Below the pieces are notes generated by a model. It was not told the origin of the DNA, did not search any database, and worked only from the letters and a program-made list of their open reading frames with translations. 64,000 nt of DNA from Candidatus Fermentibacterota bacterium (GTDB lineage: Bacteria > Fermentibacterota > Fermentibacteria > Fermentibacterales > Fermentibacteraceae), in the NCBI GenBank assembly GCA_002748705.1, contig PDSZ01000015.1, positions 1 to 64,000 of the forward strand, given 5' to 3'. This document shows, piece by piece, positions 51,469 through 61,181 of the stretch. The translations under genes were made by a program, and so were the position numbers. Each line of letters opens with the position of its first letter. The first letter of the stretch is position 1.

Positions 51469-52270
51469 TCCCTGAAATCACATCTGAAAGGTGCTCCCTG
51501 AACAGGGAGACAGTTCGTTCAAGAAGGGAAACCGGAGTTGCCTGAATATCCATTCTGTATTCGGGAAAGTACCTGAGCACATGAAGCGGAGTATCAGGCC
51601 CTGCATTCTCCGCTATCCATATGGCAGCCTCTCTTACTTCACCTGGATAATCATTCATTCCAGGTATGAGAAGCCAGGTCAGTTCCAGGTGACAGTGACT
51701 TTCTGCAACCTGTTTTACAGAGTTAAGCACAGTGCTCAGATCCCCACCGCATACATCCCTGTAGAAACTGTTAGTAAAAGCCTTAAGATCTATGTTCCAG
51801 GCATCGGTTACCTGTATCAGCTCCCTCAGAGGATCAGGATTCACATATCCATTGGAAACCATCACAGTGTAACCTCCTCCCGATCTCACAAGAGGAGCAG
51901 TGTCCAGTATGTATTCGTACCAGAGAACAGGTTCAGTGTAGGTAAAGGCAAGACCGTCGCTCTTCGAGAGAGCTGCTTGTGCAAGTTCCTCCGGAGAAAG
52001 GTATACGGTTCTTACCTGATGCTGGCTGCTCCGCCAGTTCTGGCAGTTCATGCATGAGAGATTGCAGCCGTTGGGGCCTGTGGAGAGGACCTTTGTGCCA
52101 GGTTTAAATCTGCTGAGAGGTTTCTTTTCCACCGGATCAACTGCCAGTCCGATACATCTTCCGTATTGGGGATTACCTGCTCCCCTTACCCTGCACAAAC
52201 CCATTGGATGTTTCTCAGTGAATACACATTTTCTTGGGCAGATAAAGCATGTTTTCTCTACTCTGCCCAT
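51461..52270 (-). CDS. amrS: AmmeMemoRadiSam-type radical SAM protein
   Basis: 269 residues. N-terminal cysteines CFICPRKC, then the radical SAM cluster CNLSCMNC (~69-76), followed by QNW, TYTEPVLWYEY and SNGYVNPDPL, all as in AmrS/PflA-like proteins of the AmmeMemoRadiSam group. The reaction of this group is not firmly established here; the usual partners (AMMECR1 and Memo-like) are not in the window. It overlaps apbE by 13 nt and the NusG-II gene by 8 nt. Confidence 0.85.
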   Translation of the reverse strand: MGRVEKTCFICPRKCVFTEKHPMGLCRVRGAGNPQYGRCIGLAVDPVEKKPLSRFKPGTKVLSTGPNGCNLSCMNCQNWRSSQHQVRTVYLSPEELAQAALSKSDGLAFTYTEPVLWYEYILDTAPLVRSGGGYTVMVSNGYVNPDPLRELIQVTDAWNIDLKAFTNSFYRDVCGGDLSTVLNSVKQVAESHCHLELTWLLIPGMNDYPGEVREAAIWIAENAGPDTPLHVLRYFPEYRMDIQATPVSLLERTVSLFREHLSDVISGNV

Positions 52271-53247
52271 GGAACCGCACCGAATTCATGAACCTCACAT
52301 GAACCATCATATTCTTCTGTTATAATGATCATACTCTGAAAGAGTTCCCTTGAGAAACCCTCTGCTTTTATCGGGCCGGCCACAGCTGCAGCAGTTGCCA
52401 TACCGTCAGCAGCTGCACAGTTATCCGCTACTACTGTGGCCCCTGCAGCCTCTATTGAAGGGTATCCTGTACTGCTGTTCAGCAGATGACTATAACGGAC
52501 TCCATTCTCTATGAAGAAGCACTCGTAGTCACCGCTTGTGGCAACAGCTCCCTGGGTGATGGCGATTATTCCAGCCAGAGAGTCTTCTCTGGGGTGCCTT
52601 ACTCCCACATTCCATGTTCTTCCGGTAAGGCTTCCGCAGCGAATCTCTCCGCCTGCTTCAACCAGGCACTCTTCTGCACCCATCTCCATAATCAGCTCCC
52701 AGGTTCTGTCCACAGCATATCCTTTGGCAACAGCTCCGAAATCAAGAAGAGCGCCTCTCTGAAGATAAACAGAATCAATGCCCACTGAGACCATTCTATT
52801 CCATCCTGTCAACTGAAGCGCCTCCTGTATTGCAGAGGAATCTGGAACAGCCCCGGCTTCAGGAAAGCCCCACAGTTCCACCAGAAGCCCGAGGGAAGGA
52901 TCAAAATAGCCGTCTGTCGCTTGAAACAGGGTATCTGACAAGAGTATCAGATGACCCAGTTCTGTATCAAGAGATGCGCTGTTTTCAGTATTCAGATCAT
53001 GCACAGCTCCTGTGTAACTGAATCGCCCCAGTTCCCTGTCCAGATAACGAAGCAGAGAGTCGGCACAATGGAACATTGCAGGAAGATTTTCTTCTTCAGA
53101 TGTGATTATTACAGTGGCAAAGGTTCCCAGCACAGGAAAAGTTTTTTGCTCCTGAACCACAGAAGGCTGATGAAATCGGAAGAGCAAGGATGCTGCAAGG
53201 GAAATAACCAGCAGCGCCAGAAGTATTCGAGGAGGAATACCCCTCAT
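52258..53247 (-). CDS. apbE: FAD:protein FMN transferase ApbE
   Basis: Attaches FMN covalently to Thr/Ser of target flavoproteins such as Rnf/Nqr subunits, outside the cytoplasmic membrane. 329 residues with an N-terminal membrane anchor or signal (ILLALLVISLAASLLF). Motifs: DFGAVAKGYAVD (FAD binding), VEAGGEIRC, YSHLLNSSTGYP and metal site VADNCAAADGMATAAAVAG. No Rnf or Nqr gene is in the window. Confidence 0.93.
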   Translation of the reverse strand: MRGIPPRILLALLVISLAASLLFRFHQPSVVQEQKTFPVLGTFATVIITSEEENLPAMFHCADSLLRYLDRELGRFSYTGAVHDLNTENSASLDTELGHLILLSDTLFQATDGYFDPSLGLLVELWGFPEAGAVPDSSAIQEALQLTGWNRMVSVGIDSVYLQRGALLDFGAVAKGYAVDRTWELIMEMGAEECLVEAGGEIRCGSLTGRTWNVGVRHPREDSLAGIIAITQGAVATSGDYECFFIENGVRYSHLLNSSTGYPSIEAAGATVVADNCAAADGMATAAAVAGPIKAEGFSRELFQSMIIITEEYDGSCEVHEFGAVPWAE

Positions 53248-53538
53248 TCAGTATCTGTTGTCCTCTGCTCCGTAACGGGAATGATAACTGCAGAACTCAG
53301 AACCGGCAGTTGCAGGCTTGCCGCATATTCGGCATTTTCTGCCGCTGCCCTGTACAGTTCTGGTTTTGGGTCTTTTGCCGGGAATGAGAAACTCAACACC
53401 ACGCAGAAGCAGTGCAAAACCTATAAAAAAGATGCCAGCCTTGCCCAATACCCAGAAACCGCTTTCAGGGCCAAAATAGAAAGCACAGTTCCACATTACG
53501 ATTCCAGACATCCACAGAAAATGCTCAAATGCTCTCAT
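53248..53538 (-). CDS. Small membrane protein with C-terminal zinc-ribbon-like motif
   Basis: 96 residues, unknown. Two hydrophobic segments (~7-25 and ~30-50), a basic stretch, and a C-terminal CRICGKPATAGSEFCSYH, i.e. C-x2-C-x10-C-x2-H, typical of a small zinc knuckle. The stop directly abuts the apbE start (TGA then ATG). Confidence 0.65.
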   Translation of the reverse strand: MRAFEHFLWMSGIVMWNCAFYFGPESGFWVLGKAGIFFIGFALLLRGVEFLIPGKRPKTRTVQGSGRKCRICGKPATAGSEFCSYHSRYGAEDNRY

Positions 53539-53552
53539 TAATCACCTTCCCA

Positions 53553-54326
53553 TCAGAGCAAGTCGGTGAAGCTGATAATATGGTTCACAGCGAGAATACC
53601 TATACCCGCTTCCTGATAGTCTTCGGTAAATAGTAGTACAGCTCCTGCAGCCTCAACCAGAATATTTACTACAGGCACACCAATTCCGGAACTCATCTGC
53701 CCCCAGCCTGGAAGTATAAGGGACTTCCATGCATGGTTCTCCTGAACAACCACCTCTACAGGTTCAGGAAGATCAGGTGCTGCATGTATTTCAGGAAGAG
53801 GGCTCATGTTAACCACTGGAAATCCCAGTGTGCCCACCTCAACTTCCCTTACTGGAGTAACTGCCCAAAAGTCCCCATAGGAGATATCTCCTGCCAGAAG
53901 ACTGTCCATCCTTGAAAGAGGAACTGATACAGATATCCAGCCCATCTCGTCTCCGGTTATGAAATCCGCCTGAATGGCAGTTATTCCTCCGGAGCCGTGT
54001 CTGTCCATGTTATCTCTGATACTCTGAAAGAAATGCTTGATAATCATGTTATCAAGGCTTGCAGAGTAACATACCTGACCGTCAAGAACCACCTCTGAGA
54101 AAGTGGCAGTATCAGCAAGAAGAGAATGCCTTGTACAGGTAACGCTGATACCTGCACGGGCTGCTATCTGAAGCGTGGTAACTCCATCCATAGAAAGAGT
54201 TTTGATGCTGAAAACACTGATTCCCGGCGTGCCGCCCACCAGATCCTGAACTATTCCGAATTCCAGAGGAGTCTGTGCTGCTCCTGCAACGGCAAGAATA
54301 AATATTAGTATTGCTGAGAACTTCAC
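53553..54326 (-). CDS. Exported protein with DUF5683-like C-terminus
   Basis: 257 residues, function unknown. Signal peptide MKFSAILIFILAVAGAAQ. Residues 20-190 are a beta-rich exported domain; ~200-257 has SLILPGWGQMSSGIGVPVVN followed by hydrophobic segments, the S-x-(I/L)-(L/I)-P-G-x-G-Q pattern of DUF5683-type membrane proteins. It starts 12 nt after the dipeptidase. Confidence 0.6.
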   Translation of the reverse strand: MKFSAILIFILAVAGAAQTPLEFGIVQDLVGGTPGISVFSIKTLSMDGVTTLQIAARAGISVTCTRHSLLADTATFSEVVLDGQVCYSASLDNMIIKHFFQSIRDNMDRHGSGGITAIQADFITGDEMGWISVSVPLSRMDSLLAGDISYGDFWAVTPVREVEVGTLGFPVVNMSPLPEIHAAPDLPEPVEVVVQENHAWKSLILPGWGQMSSGIGVPVVNILVEAAGAVLLFTEDYQEAGIGILAVNHIISFTDLL

Positions 54327-54338
54327 CTGAATCCTCCG

Positions 54339-55202
54339 TCAGTCTTCTTTATTCAGCTTGAAAAATCTCTGCCAGTTTTCACCGGCAACTTTCTTTATGT
54401 CCTCTTCCGGCCAGCCACGATTTACAAATGCGTCTATGACCTGCTTCCAGCTTTCGGCTCCGCTGATTCCCCCGGGAAGAGCATCCACTCCGTCAAAATC
54501 GCTTCCAAAGGCCACTGTTTCCAGAGAGGTCAGTTCAGCAATGTATTCAACATGGTTCACAATAGCCTCAATGGTGGCATCTTCTCTGTTATCCGCAAGG
54601 AAGTCAGGTACAAAGGTAACTCCCACAACACCTCCCCTGGCAGCAATTTCCCTAAGGTCTTCGTCAGGCAGATTCCTGTTCATACCTGTACAGAGAGCCC
54701 TGGCGTTACAGTGTGTGGCGCAGACGGGAAACCCAAGCTTCATAAGGCTTTTTCGTGACCTGTCATTAAGATGAGACACATCAAGAGCAGTTCCCTCTGA
54801 ATGAAGCCTTACCGCAAGCCTTTTTCCTTCTTCAGTCAGGTTCATGGAAGAGCCAATACCCCCTGCATAGGGATTATCTCCGTTCCATGTAAGGCTGGCT
54901 ACAAGTGGAACTGCAGGAATACTCCATCCTTCATATATTGCAAGACAGCCCTCAAGGGCAAAGTGCAGAACAGGTTTCTCAGTTGCCTGCAACTCTCTGA
55001 AAAAAGCTGCGCTTCTGTTCCATACCTCTTTTTCATTCCCTCTGTGTGCTTCACAGCATACAGCCATTATCTGATGGCTGACACCGGATTCCAGAAGCCT
55101 TGGCAAATCAAGATGAAAATCATCCCTGCCATGAATAAACTCATCGGCAGAACTAAGTCTTGCAAGGGTATCACAATGGGCATCAACAATACTGACTCTC
55201 AT
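54339..55202 (-). CDS. Membrane dipeptidase-like hydrolase (peptidase M19)
   Basis: 287 residues, renal-dipeptidase fold. Zinc-site and family motifs: VDAHCDTLARL, HFALEG, LTWNGDNPYAGG, LDVSHLND, VCATHCNARAL and FGSDFDGVD. No signal peptide is visible, so it is likely cytoplasmic. It hydrolyses small dipeptides in characterised relatives. The start overlaps the upstream small gene (ATGA). Confidence 0.9.
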   Translation of the reverse strand: MRVSIVDAHCDTLARLSSADEFIHGRDDFHLDLPRLLESGVSHQIMAVCCEAHRGNEKEVWNRSAAFFRELQATEKPVLHFALEGCLAIYEGWSIPAVPLVASLTWNGDNPYAGGIGSSMNLTEEGKRLAVRLHSEGTALDVSHLNDRSRKSLMKLGFPVCATHCNARALCTGMNRNLPDEDLREIAARGGVVGVTFVPDFLADNREDATIEAIVNHVEYIAELTSLETVAFGSDFDGVDALPGGISGAESWKQVIDAFVNRGWPEEDIKKVAGENWQRFFKLNKED

Positions 55203-55378
55203 ATATCCTCTGTTTCTCCAGCAGCAGGAGTCAGGAAAATCTCTGTAAACTGTCTGGAAAAATCACCTGCCCTTGCAATAAGCAGAATTATCACCAGAAG
55301 GAGAATAAGGTAAACTATAACCTTTCCTCCTGACTGTTTTGGCCCATGTCTTTCCCTCCAGTCGTCAGAGAGACTCAT
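55199..55378 (-). CDS. Small single-span membrane protein
   Basis: 59 residues, unknown: charged N-terminus (SDDWRERHGPKQ), one membrane helix (VIVYLILLLVIILLIA), polar tail. ATG 55378 is preferred over the frame extending to 55453, because that ATG overlaps the stop of the upstream gene (ATGA) in the same style as its neighbours. Too short for function assignment. Confidence 0.55.
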   Translation of the reverse strand: MSLSDDWRERHGPKQSGGKVIVYLILLLVIILLIARAGDFSRQFTEIFLTPAAGETEDI

Positions 55379-55713
55379 CAGCGAACCAGTTTCCTGAGCA
55401 CGAAATTGTGAGAAATAGAAGGGAATACAGGAACATGCAGGGTATCCCTCCACTGTACAATGAAGGAATCGCCTCTGAAGCCGGTAAAGTCAAAACTGAC
55501 TTCGCTGTCTCTCTCGAACTCTGACCACCTGGCGTTGAACTCAACCTGCTTTGCGGAAACAGTCTGTGCAGGACTGACAGAATCCATTGTCTCATTAAGC
55601 ATCTTCTTCACCATAGAAGGCTTAAGTAAATAGAAATCCACCATTTTCCAGCCCCATAGAAGCAGCATACAAAAGAGAATTATCCACATTATGCAGCCGG
55701 TTTTGTTATTCAT
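55378..55713 (-). CDS. Small membrane-anchored protein
   Basis: 111 residues, unknown. One N-terminal membrane segment (IMWIILFCMLLLWGWKM) and a ~80-residue soluble domain (VDFYLLKPSMVKKMLNETM ... FRGDSFIVQWRDTLHVPV). Lies between lptE and the M19 dipeptidase in a packed series of minus-strand genes. Confidence 0.55.
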   Translation of the reverse strand: MNNKTGCIMWIILFCMLLLWGWKMVDFYLLKPSMVKKMLNETMDSVSPAQTVSAKQVEFNARWSEFERDSEVSFDFTGFRGDSFIVQWRDTLHVPVFPSISHNFVLRKLVR

Positions 55714-55752
55714 TTCTCCCCAATCAGTTTCTTTCAGTATCTTCGCCGATAC

Positions 55753-56241
55753 TTACCAGCCTGAAAGACATCTTCGGACAATCTCCTCGGAAACATCCTC
55801 TACCAGACGGTCTCTTGCTGACTTGAAGGTTTCTGCAGAAGGATCATACAGAATCCATTCTGACACACTCTCGTCCCTGATAATGTACTCATTACCTGAA
55901 TTCCTATCCATAGAGACGGTGACCCGAATTTCAAGCCTGTACTGCTCTACCTCTTCAGAACCTGTATAAGTAGCTGCAGTACGGCTGAAATAGGATACAG
56001 AACCCTCTATGTTCGCGTCAGGATTATCATTATTGATGTCGAGACGACCGTCTCTTACAATAGCGGAAGCTACCAGATCAGTAATTTCCTGTTCAAGACC
56101 ATACTCTGTAACACTGCTTCTGAATTGCCTGATTCGCACAGTCTTCAGATTGTCCGGAAGAGAACCGGTGAAACTGTATGCGCACCCTGCTGTAACAATA
56201 AGCGCTGCAACAGCCAGCAGCCTAAATACCTGAGTGGCCAA
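55753..56241 (-). CDS. lptE: LPS assembly lipoprotein LptE-like
   Basis: Outer-membrane lipoprotein that plugs LptD during LPS insertion. 162 residues. TTG 56241, with GGGGAG 9 nt upstream, gives the signal peptide MATQVFRLLAVAALIVTAGC (Cys 20). The mature part has the LptE pattern: YSFTGSLPDNLKTVRIRQF, TEYGLEQEITDLVASAIVRD, DANIEGSVSYF, and a final VEDVSEEIVRR helix. A longer frame to 56304 would start inside dut. With lptF/lptG at the other end of the window it supports an LPS-bearing outer membrane. Confidence 0.8.
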   Translation of the reverse strand: MATQVFRLLAVAALIVTAGCAYSFTGSLPDNLKTVRIRQFRSSVTEYGLEQEITDLVASAIVRDGRLDINNDNPDANIEGSVSYFSRTAATYTGSEEVEQYRLEIRVTVSMDRNSGNEYIIRDESVSEWILYDPSAETFKSARDRLVEDVSEEIVRRCLSGW

Positions 56242-56665
56242 AGCCGCCTTCTCCCCTTTCAGTATCATCAAGAATATCCACAGAGCAAAGCTCCACAGGC
56301 TCAACCTTTGCCAGAACAGCCTGAGCTATTCTGTCACCTCTGAACACAGTAAAAGGCTCAGATCCGTGATTAATCAGAATAACACCTACAGGGCCTCTGT
56401 AGTCCGAATCGATGGTTCCAGGAGAGTTGAGAACTGTGATTCCCTTCTTAAGCGCAAGACCGCTTCTGGGTCTTATCTGCCACTCGTAACCTTCGGGAAT
56501 GGCAACCTTGATTCCTGCCGGTATAAGAACCCTTTCTCCGGGATTGACAGTCACCGGATCATGAACAGCTGCTCTGAGGTCCACACCTGCTGAATGCGCA
56601 GTTGCAGGTTCAGGCAGCAAAAGCCCCTGGAACTCCGGAAGAGTCTTGACCTTTACAGTAGCCAT
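56222..56665 (-). CDS. dut: dUTP diphosphatase Dut
   Basis: Hydrolyses dUTP to dUMP and keeps uracil out of DNA. 147 residues, trimeric dUTPase type. The five motifs are visible: AGVDLRAA, PRSGLALKKGI, NSPGTIDSDYRG, RGDRIAQ and the C-terminal RGEGGFGHSG arm. ATG 56665 with AGAGG 5 nt upstream is chosen; GTG 56671 is in frame. It overlaps lptE by 20 nt. Confidence 0.95.
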   Translation of the reverse strand: MATVKVKTLPEFQGLLLPEPATAHSAGVDLRAAVHDPVTVNPGERVLIPAGIKVAIPEGYEWQIRPRSGLALKKGITVLNSPGTIDSDYRGPVGVILINHGSEPFTVFRGDRIAQAVLAKVEPVELCSVDILDDTERGEGGFGHSGI

Positions 56666-56675
56666 TATCACCTCT

Positions 56676-56700
56676 GAAAAGGGGCAGCCTGTGCCGCCCC
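56676..56700 (-). terminator. Rho-independent terminator of the nusA-pnp unit
   Basis: On the minus strand GGGGCGGC-ACAG-GCTGCCCC with TTTTC, 6 nt after the pnp stop. One pair is a G-T wobble that fits only the minus-strand RNA. Confidence 0.75.
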
Positions 56701-56706
56701 GTCAAC

Positions 56707-58815
56707 TTACTCTGCAGTTCCGTTCTGATCAATATCCTTCATTATAAGGTCTATCTTTCCGTCATCGCGGATTTTGTTCACCTTTACCATAACCTTCTGC
56801 CCCCTCTTGAGAACAGAAGATACATCACTGATCCGTTCATTACTGATGTTACTGATATGTACCAGTCCATCGGTTCCCGGCATTATTTCAACAAATGCTC
56901 CGAAGGTCTGAATACTCACAACTGTACCCTCGTAGATCTTACCTATCTTGGGAACACCTACAAACTGGTCTATAAGGTGAAGAGCCTTATCTGCCTTTTC
57001 TCCGTCGTTGGTCAGAATAGTAACGGTACCATCGTCATCAATATTGATCTCAGCCCCTGATTCTTCAGTGACATACCTGATGTTTTTGCCGCCGGGACCT
57101 ATGAGCTTACCTATCTTGTCCTTCTCAATCTGCATGGTGATAATTCTGGGAGCATACTGACTCAGCTCCTCTCTGGGCTTATCGATACAGGCATTCATCT
57201 TCTCTATGATGTGAAGCCTGTTTTCTCTCGCCTGCCGAAATGCCCCTGCAAGAAGCTCCTGAGAAACACCTTCAACCTTAAGGTCCATCTGAATGGCATT
57301 TACTCCTTTGACTGTTCCTGCAATCTTGAGATCCATGTCACCCAGGTGATCCTCCACGCCTGCTATATCAGAGAGAACGATTGAACGCTCTCCATCGGTA
57401 ATAAGCCCCAGAGCAATTCCTGCCACATGGCTTTTTACTGGAACACCTGCGTCCATCAGGCAGAGTGATGCTCCGCAGATGGTTGCCTGAGAGGAAGAAC
57501 CGTTGGACTCAAGAATGTCCGATACCACTCTGACTGTGTAAGGGAACTCTTCAGGTATAATCTCTTTTACAGCAGTCTCTGCCAGATGACCGTGGCCTAT
57601 TTCGCGCCTTCCAGGGCCTCTTACAGGCCTTACTTCACCAACACTGAAACTGGGGAAGTTGTAGTGAAGCATGAAGTTCTTCTTGTATTCCCCCATAAGG
57701 TCGTCTATACGCTGCTCATCCCTGTCACCGCCGAGGGTCGAAGCGCAGAGAGACTGTGTTTCTCCCCTTGTGAAAAGTGCAGAACCGTGGGTTCTGGGCA
57801 GAACACCAACTTCGCACTCAATGTTTCTGACCTCTGTTCTCGCCCTGCCGTCATACCTGACACCGTCAGTGAGGAGCCTTGAACGGACATATTCCTTCTC
57901 GGCTCTGTAAATGGCTGCGCTGGTGTGTGCGGCATACTCAGAGTGTTCCTCAGTTCCTTCTTCCAGGCCGAACTTTTCAGCTACTGCAGCTTCTGCTCTT
58001 TCCTTTGAGGCATTTACAGCAGCAGCCATGTTCTCCTTGTTGCCCTTACCATAAACCTTTGACATCTCTTCAGAAAGAATCTCATAAACAATCTCATAGA
58101 GACCTTCAGGAAGAACCGGTGCCTGGAATTCCTTCTTCTCTCTGCCTACTATCTGCTGAAGCTTGATCTGAAGGTCGTTTATCTTTGCAGCCTCTTCAGC
58201 AGCCATGGCTATTGCATCTGCAATTACTTCCTCAGAAAGCTCGCTGCAGTGCCCTTCAAGCATTACCACATCCTTGCCCTGAACTGCCACAACAAGCTCC
58301 AGATCGCTCTCTTCCATCTGGGCAACAGTAGGGTTGAGAATTATTTCGCCATTGACTCTTCCTGCTCTGATGGCACTTACAGGTCCATCCCATGGAATGT
58401 CGGAAATCATAAGAGCAGCAGAACCTCCCACCATTCCGAGAAGGTTAGGGTCATTCTCACCATCTGAACTGAGTACAAGACAATAGACCTGTGTCTCATC
58501 CTTGAAACCTTCAGGGAAAAGGGGTCTGAGAGGTCTGTCTATGAGGCGGGCTGTGAGAATTTCCTTCTCGCTGGGACGCCCTTCTCTTTTGAAAAAGCCG
58601 CCTGGAATCTTGCCGGCGGCGTAAGTTCTTTCGCGATACTCAATGGTAAGGGGGAAAAATCCCATGTCTCTGGACGCAGGTTCACTGCATGCAGCAACAA
58701 GCACAGCTGATCCCCCGTACTGCACATAAACAGCTCCGTGGGCCTGCCTGGCCATTCTGCCTGTCTCAATTGTCAGTTTTCTTCCGGCTATTATCTCTTC
58801 AACGATTGTTTTCAT
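56707..58815 (-). CDS. pnp: Polyribonucleotide nucleotidyltransferase (PNPase)
   Basis: 3'-5' phosphorolytic exoribonuclease of the degradosome. 702 residues: first RNase PH domain ([31 protein letters not shown]), helical domain, second RNase PH domain ([27 protein letters not shown]), KH domain ([13 protein letters not shown], ~570) and S1 domain ([15 protein letters not shown], ~620-690). ATG 58815 with AAGGA is chosen; GTG 58830 and ATG 58827 are alternatives. A stem-loop precedes the gene. Confidence 0.97.
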   Translation of the reverse strand: MKTIVEEIIAGRKLTIETGRMARQAHGAVYVQYGGSAVLVAACSEPASRDMGFFPLTIEYRERTYAAGKIPGGFFKREGRPSEKEILTARLIDRPLRPLFPEGFKDETQVYCLVLSSDGENDPNLLGMVGGSAALMISDIPWDGPVSAIRAGRVNGEIILNPTVAQMEESDLELVVAVQGKDVVMLEGHCSELSEEVIADAIAMAAEEAAKINDLQIKLQQIVGREKKEFQAPVLPEGLYEIVYEILSEEMSKVYGKGNKENMAAAVNASKERAEAAVAEKFGLEEGTEEHSEYAAHTSAAIYRAEKEYVRSRLLTDGVRYDGRARTEVRNIECEVGVLPRTHGSALFTRGETQSLCASTLGGDRDEQRIDDLMGEYKKNFMLHYNFPSFSVGEVRPVRGPGRREIGHGHLAETAVKEIIPEEFPYTVRVVSDILESNGSSSQATICGASLCLMDAGVPVKSHVAGIALGLITDGERSIVLSDIAGVEDHLGDMDLKIAGTVKGVNAIQMDLKVEGVSQELLAGAFRQARENRLHIIEKMNACIDKPREELSQYAPRIITMQIEKDKIGKLIGPGGKNIRYVTEESGAEINIDDDGTVTILTNDGEKADKALHLIDQFVGVPKIGKIYEGTVVSIQTFGAFVEIMPGTDGLVHISNISNERISDVSSVLKRGQKVMVKVNKIRDDGKIDLIMKDIDQNGTAE

Positions 58816-58837
58816 ACTTTCCTTCATCACTTAATCA

Positions 58838-58859
58838 GTTCCGAACCGTCATTCGGAAC
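58838..58859 (-). promoter_or_regulatory. Stem-loop in the rpsO-pnp intergenic region
   Basis: GTTCCGAA-TGACGG-TTCGGAAC: 8-bp perfect stem with no T tract, 22 nt before the pnp start. It is placed like the RNase III-processed hairpin through which PNPase controls its own mRNA in Escherichia coli. The regulatory role is inferred from position. Confidence 0.5.
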
Positions 58860-58886
58860 CGGGATGGAGCTGTTTACAGAGGCTAC

Positions 58887-59156
58887 TTACCTTCTGAGTC
58901 CCAGTTCCTTAACGATAGTTCTGTATCTCTCAACATCCCTTGCCTCAAGGTAATTGAGAAGCCTGCGCCTCTGGCCTACAAGTTTGAGAAGACCCCTTCT
59001 GAAGTTATTGTCCTTGGGGTTAGCCTTGGCGTGTTCTGTGAGCTGCTTGATACGCTCGGTGTGAATAGCAATCTGAACCTCGGTCTTGCCGGTGTTTTCT
59101 TCGCTGCCGCCAAACTGAATTGCCAGCTCTTTCTTTCTTTCGCTGCTTACTGCCAT
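58887..59156 (-). CDS. rpsO: 30S ribosomal protein S15
   Basis: 89 residues, the exact family length. Binds 16S rRNA helix 22 region. Recognised by [19 protein letters not shown], the [20 protein letters not shown] segment and [20 protein letters not shown]. It overlaps the end of ribF by 10 nt and precedes pnp, a conserved order. Confidence 0.97.
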   Translation of the reverse strand: MAVSSERKKELAIQFGGSEENTGKTEVQIAIHTERIKQLTEHAKANPKDNNFRRGLLKLVGQRRRLLNYLEARDVERYRTIVKELGLRR

Positions 59157-59992
59157 TCTTTCAGTACCTCCATCGAGATTTCAAGATCTTCGCTGATCTT
59201 CTTTTTCAGTTTTTCCTTTGACCGAAACGAGTCCGGTTTTCGAACGAAGGACACGAACTCCACAGAAGCAGATGCTCCGTAGATATCCCCTTCAAGACCA
59301 GGTACATGCACCTCTACCAGACACCTTTCAGGGCTGGTAAATGCCACTGCTTTCATACGCCTGCAACCGATACCGGCGAAGGCTGCATAGCTTCCTGAAG
59401 GAAGAATGAGCTTTGAGGAGGGCACCCTGATATTCAGAGTGGGAAACCCCAGCTTTCTGCCCAGACCCCGCCCTCTGGAAACAACACCGGTTGCTCCATA
59501 GACCCGGCCCAGAAGTCCGGAAGCCTTTTTCAGTTCCCTCTGAAGAAGAAGCTCCCTTATCCTGCCGCTCTTTACCGTTTCGGAACCTGCGGAAAACCTT
59601 CCGGCAATCCTTAATTCAAGCCCTCTTGATCTCAGAAGTTCCCTGAGATCCTCAGGAGTGCCTGAAGCGCCTTTTCCGAAGCGGAAGTCGTACCCTACTA
59701 CAAAACCGTCGAACAGACCAATATCAGCAAGTAAACCGGAGAAAGCCTCCGACGACATCGCCTCTGTGGTTCTATCAAACGGCAGGGTGATTATACTTGT
59801 TATTCCATTGGCTCGCAACAGCTCATGGCGTTCCTGAACTGTGGTAAGCCTCTTTCTCCATGTTTTTCCTGTAAAATACTGTTTGGGAACAGGCTCAAAG
59901 AGAATGACACCGGGACTGCTGCCTGCTGATTTGATTACACTTCTGTGCCCCAGGTGAAGTCCGTCAAAGGCTCCAATTGCTGCAAATCTCAT
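59147..59992 (-). CDS. ribF: Bifunctional riboflavin kinase/FAD synthetase RibF
   Basis: Makes FMN and FAD. 281 residues: nucleotidyltransferase domain ([40 protein letters not shown]) and C-terminal riboflavin kinase domain ([22 protein letters not shown]). The kinase PTxN motif reads PTLN. The ATG overlaps the truB stop by 4 nt. Confidence 0.95.
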   Translation of the reverse strand: MRFAAIGAFDGLHLGHRSVIKSAGSSPGVILFEPVPKQYFTGKTWRKRLTTVQERHELLRANGITSIITLPFDRTTEAMSSEAFSGLLADIGLFDGFVVGYDFRFGKGASGTPEDLRELLRSRGLELRIAGRFSAGSETVKSGRIRELLLQRELKKASGLLGRVYGATGVVSRGRGLGRKLGFPTLNIRVPSSKLILPSGSYAAFAGIGCRRMKAVAFTSPERCLVEVHVPGLEGDIYGASASVEFVSFVRKPDSFRSKEKLKKKISEDLEISMEVLKEWQ

Positions 59993-60831
59993 GTTGCAAA
60001 AACCACAACCGGCCTTATCTCCGAGCCCAGTCCCTTTCCGATTGCTGCTACTTCTCCGCTCTTGTTCAGAAGAACTGAAATACCTTCAATCTCTGCCTCT
60101 ATGCTCATGCCGTGGGAAACTCTCTTAACATCATCATTAGAGAGAACCAGGGCAGGGTAGCTTTTCAGAGCCTCACCCATTGAAAGAAGTGAATCTGAAC
60201 TGTCAGGATTGCAGGAGGCCTGCTTCACAGAGAAAGAACCTGAACAGGTTCTTCTTATGCTGTCTGCCACAGCAGGAATACCTATGGCCTTACCTATATC
60301 CCTTGCAAGCGCTCTTATGTAGGTGCCCGAGGAAACAGTTGCCTCAAGGCTTATTCTGCCGTTATTCATCTTGCCGCATTTCCACCGGGAAACAGTAACT
60401 TCCCTGAACGGCATATCAGGTTTTCTACCCTCTCTGGCAAGCCTGTATCCCCTTTTACCGTTCACCCTGACAGCACTGAACAGAGGAACCTGCTGGCTGA
60501 AAGTTCCTGTGAAGTCCCGAAGCGCTTTTCTTACTGAGTCTGAAGTAACAGACGATGAGTCCACCTTTTCGAGTACTTCGCCGCTCATGTCCAGAGTATC
60601 TGTCATAATACCTGTGACAAGCTGAAAGGAATACCTTTTTGTCTCTCCGGCAATATAGGAGGCCAGTCTGGTGGCTTTGCCCAGAAGAACAACCAGAAGC
60701 CCTGAGGCATCTGGATCAAGTGTTCCACAGTGGCCGTATTTCGTGAATCCGAATGATTTTGCCACCTGGGCTGCAGCTTTGCGTGAGGTTATTCCAGACT
60801 GCTTGTCAAGCAGATAGACAGCACCGGTCAA
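59989..60831 (-). CDS. truB: tRNA pseudouridine-55 synthase TruB
   Basis: Isomerises U55 in the T loop of tRNA. 280 residues. Motifs: LDKQSGITSRKA, catalytic Asp in HCGTLDPDASGLL, VTGIMTDTLD, VPLFSAVRVNGKRGYRLAR and SSGTYIRALARDIG. TTG start overlapping the rbfA stop. C-terminal PUA-like extension of ~70 residues. Confidence 0.95.
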   Translation of the reverse strand: MTGAVYLLDKQSGITSRKAAAQVAKSFGFTKYGHCGTLDPDASGLLVVLLGKATRLASYIAGETKRYSFQLVTGIMTDTLDMSGEVLEKVDSSSVTSDSVRKALRDFTGTFSQQVPLFSAVRVNGKRGYRLAREGRKPDMPFREVTVSRWKCGKMNNGRISLEATVSSGTYIRALARDIGKAIGIPAVADSIRRTCSGSFSVKQASCNPDSSDSLLSMGEALKSYPALVLSNDDVKRVSHGMSIEAEIEGISVLLNKSGEVAAIGKGLGSEIRPVVVFAT

Positions 60832-61181
60832 TTCCGGCCGTCCTCCAATGACCGGAGAAGGGAAAGAACCTGCTCTCCCTCCTTAACCGAATCGTCCCAG
60901 ATGAATCTCAGCTCAGGAACGGTTCTGATTTCCATCCTGCGGGATAGGAGATGACGAATGTATCCTGCTGCCTTCTTAAGCGGTTTAACCCTTTCAGAAA
61001 CGGACAGATCTGACTCTGAATAGGATGAGACGAAAATCTTTGCAAAGGAACCGTCTGACGCAAGCTCCACCCTGTTGACTGAAATGCAGGAAAGCCTGGG
61101 ATCGGATATCTCCCGGCTGAGAATGTCAGCCAGGAGCATCCTTATTCTTCCGGAGAGCTGTTCGACTTTTCTTGAATTCAC
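60828..61181 (-). CDS. rbfA: Ribosome-binding factor A
   Basis: Assembly factor of the 30S subunit, KH-type fold. 117 residues: RIRMLLADILSREISDPRL, FAKIFVSSYS, and LRSRRMEI-type segment LLSRRMEIRTVPELRFIWDD. GTG start overlapping the infB stop (GTGA). Confidence 0.93.
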   Translation of the reverse strand: MNSRKVEQLSGRIRMLLADILSREISDPRLSCISVNRVELASDGSFAKIFVSSYSESDLSVSERVKPLKKAAGYIRHLLSRRMEIRTVPELRFIWDDSVKEGEQVLSLLRSLEDGRN

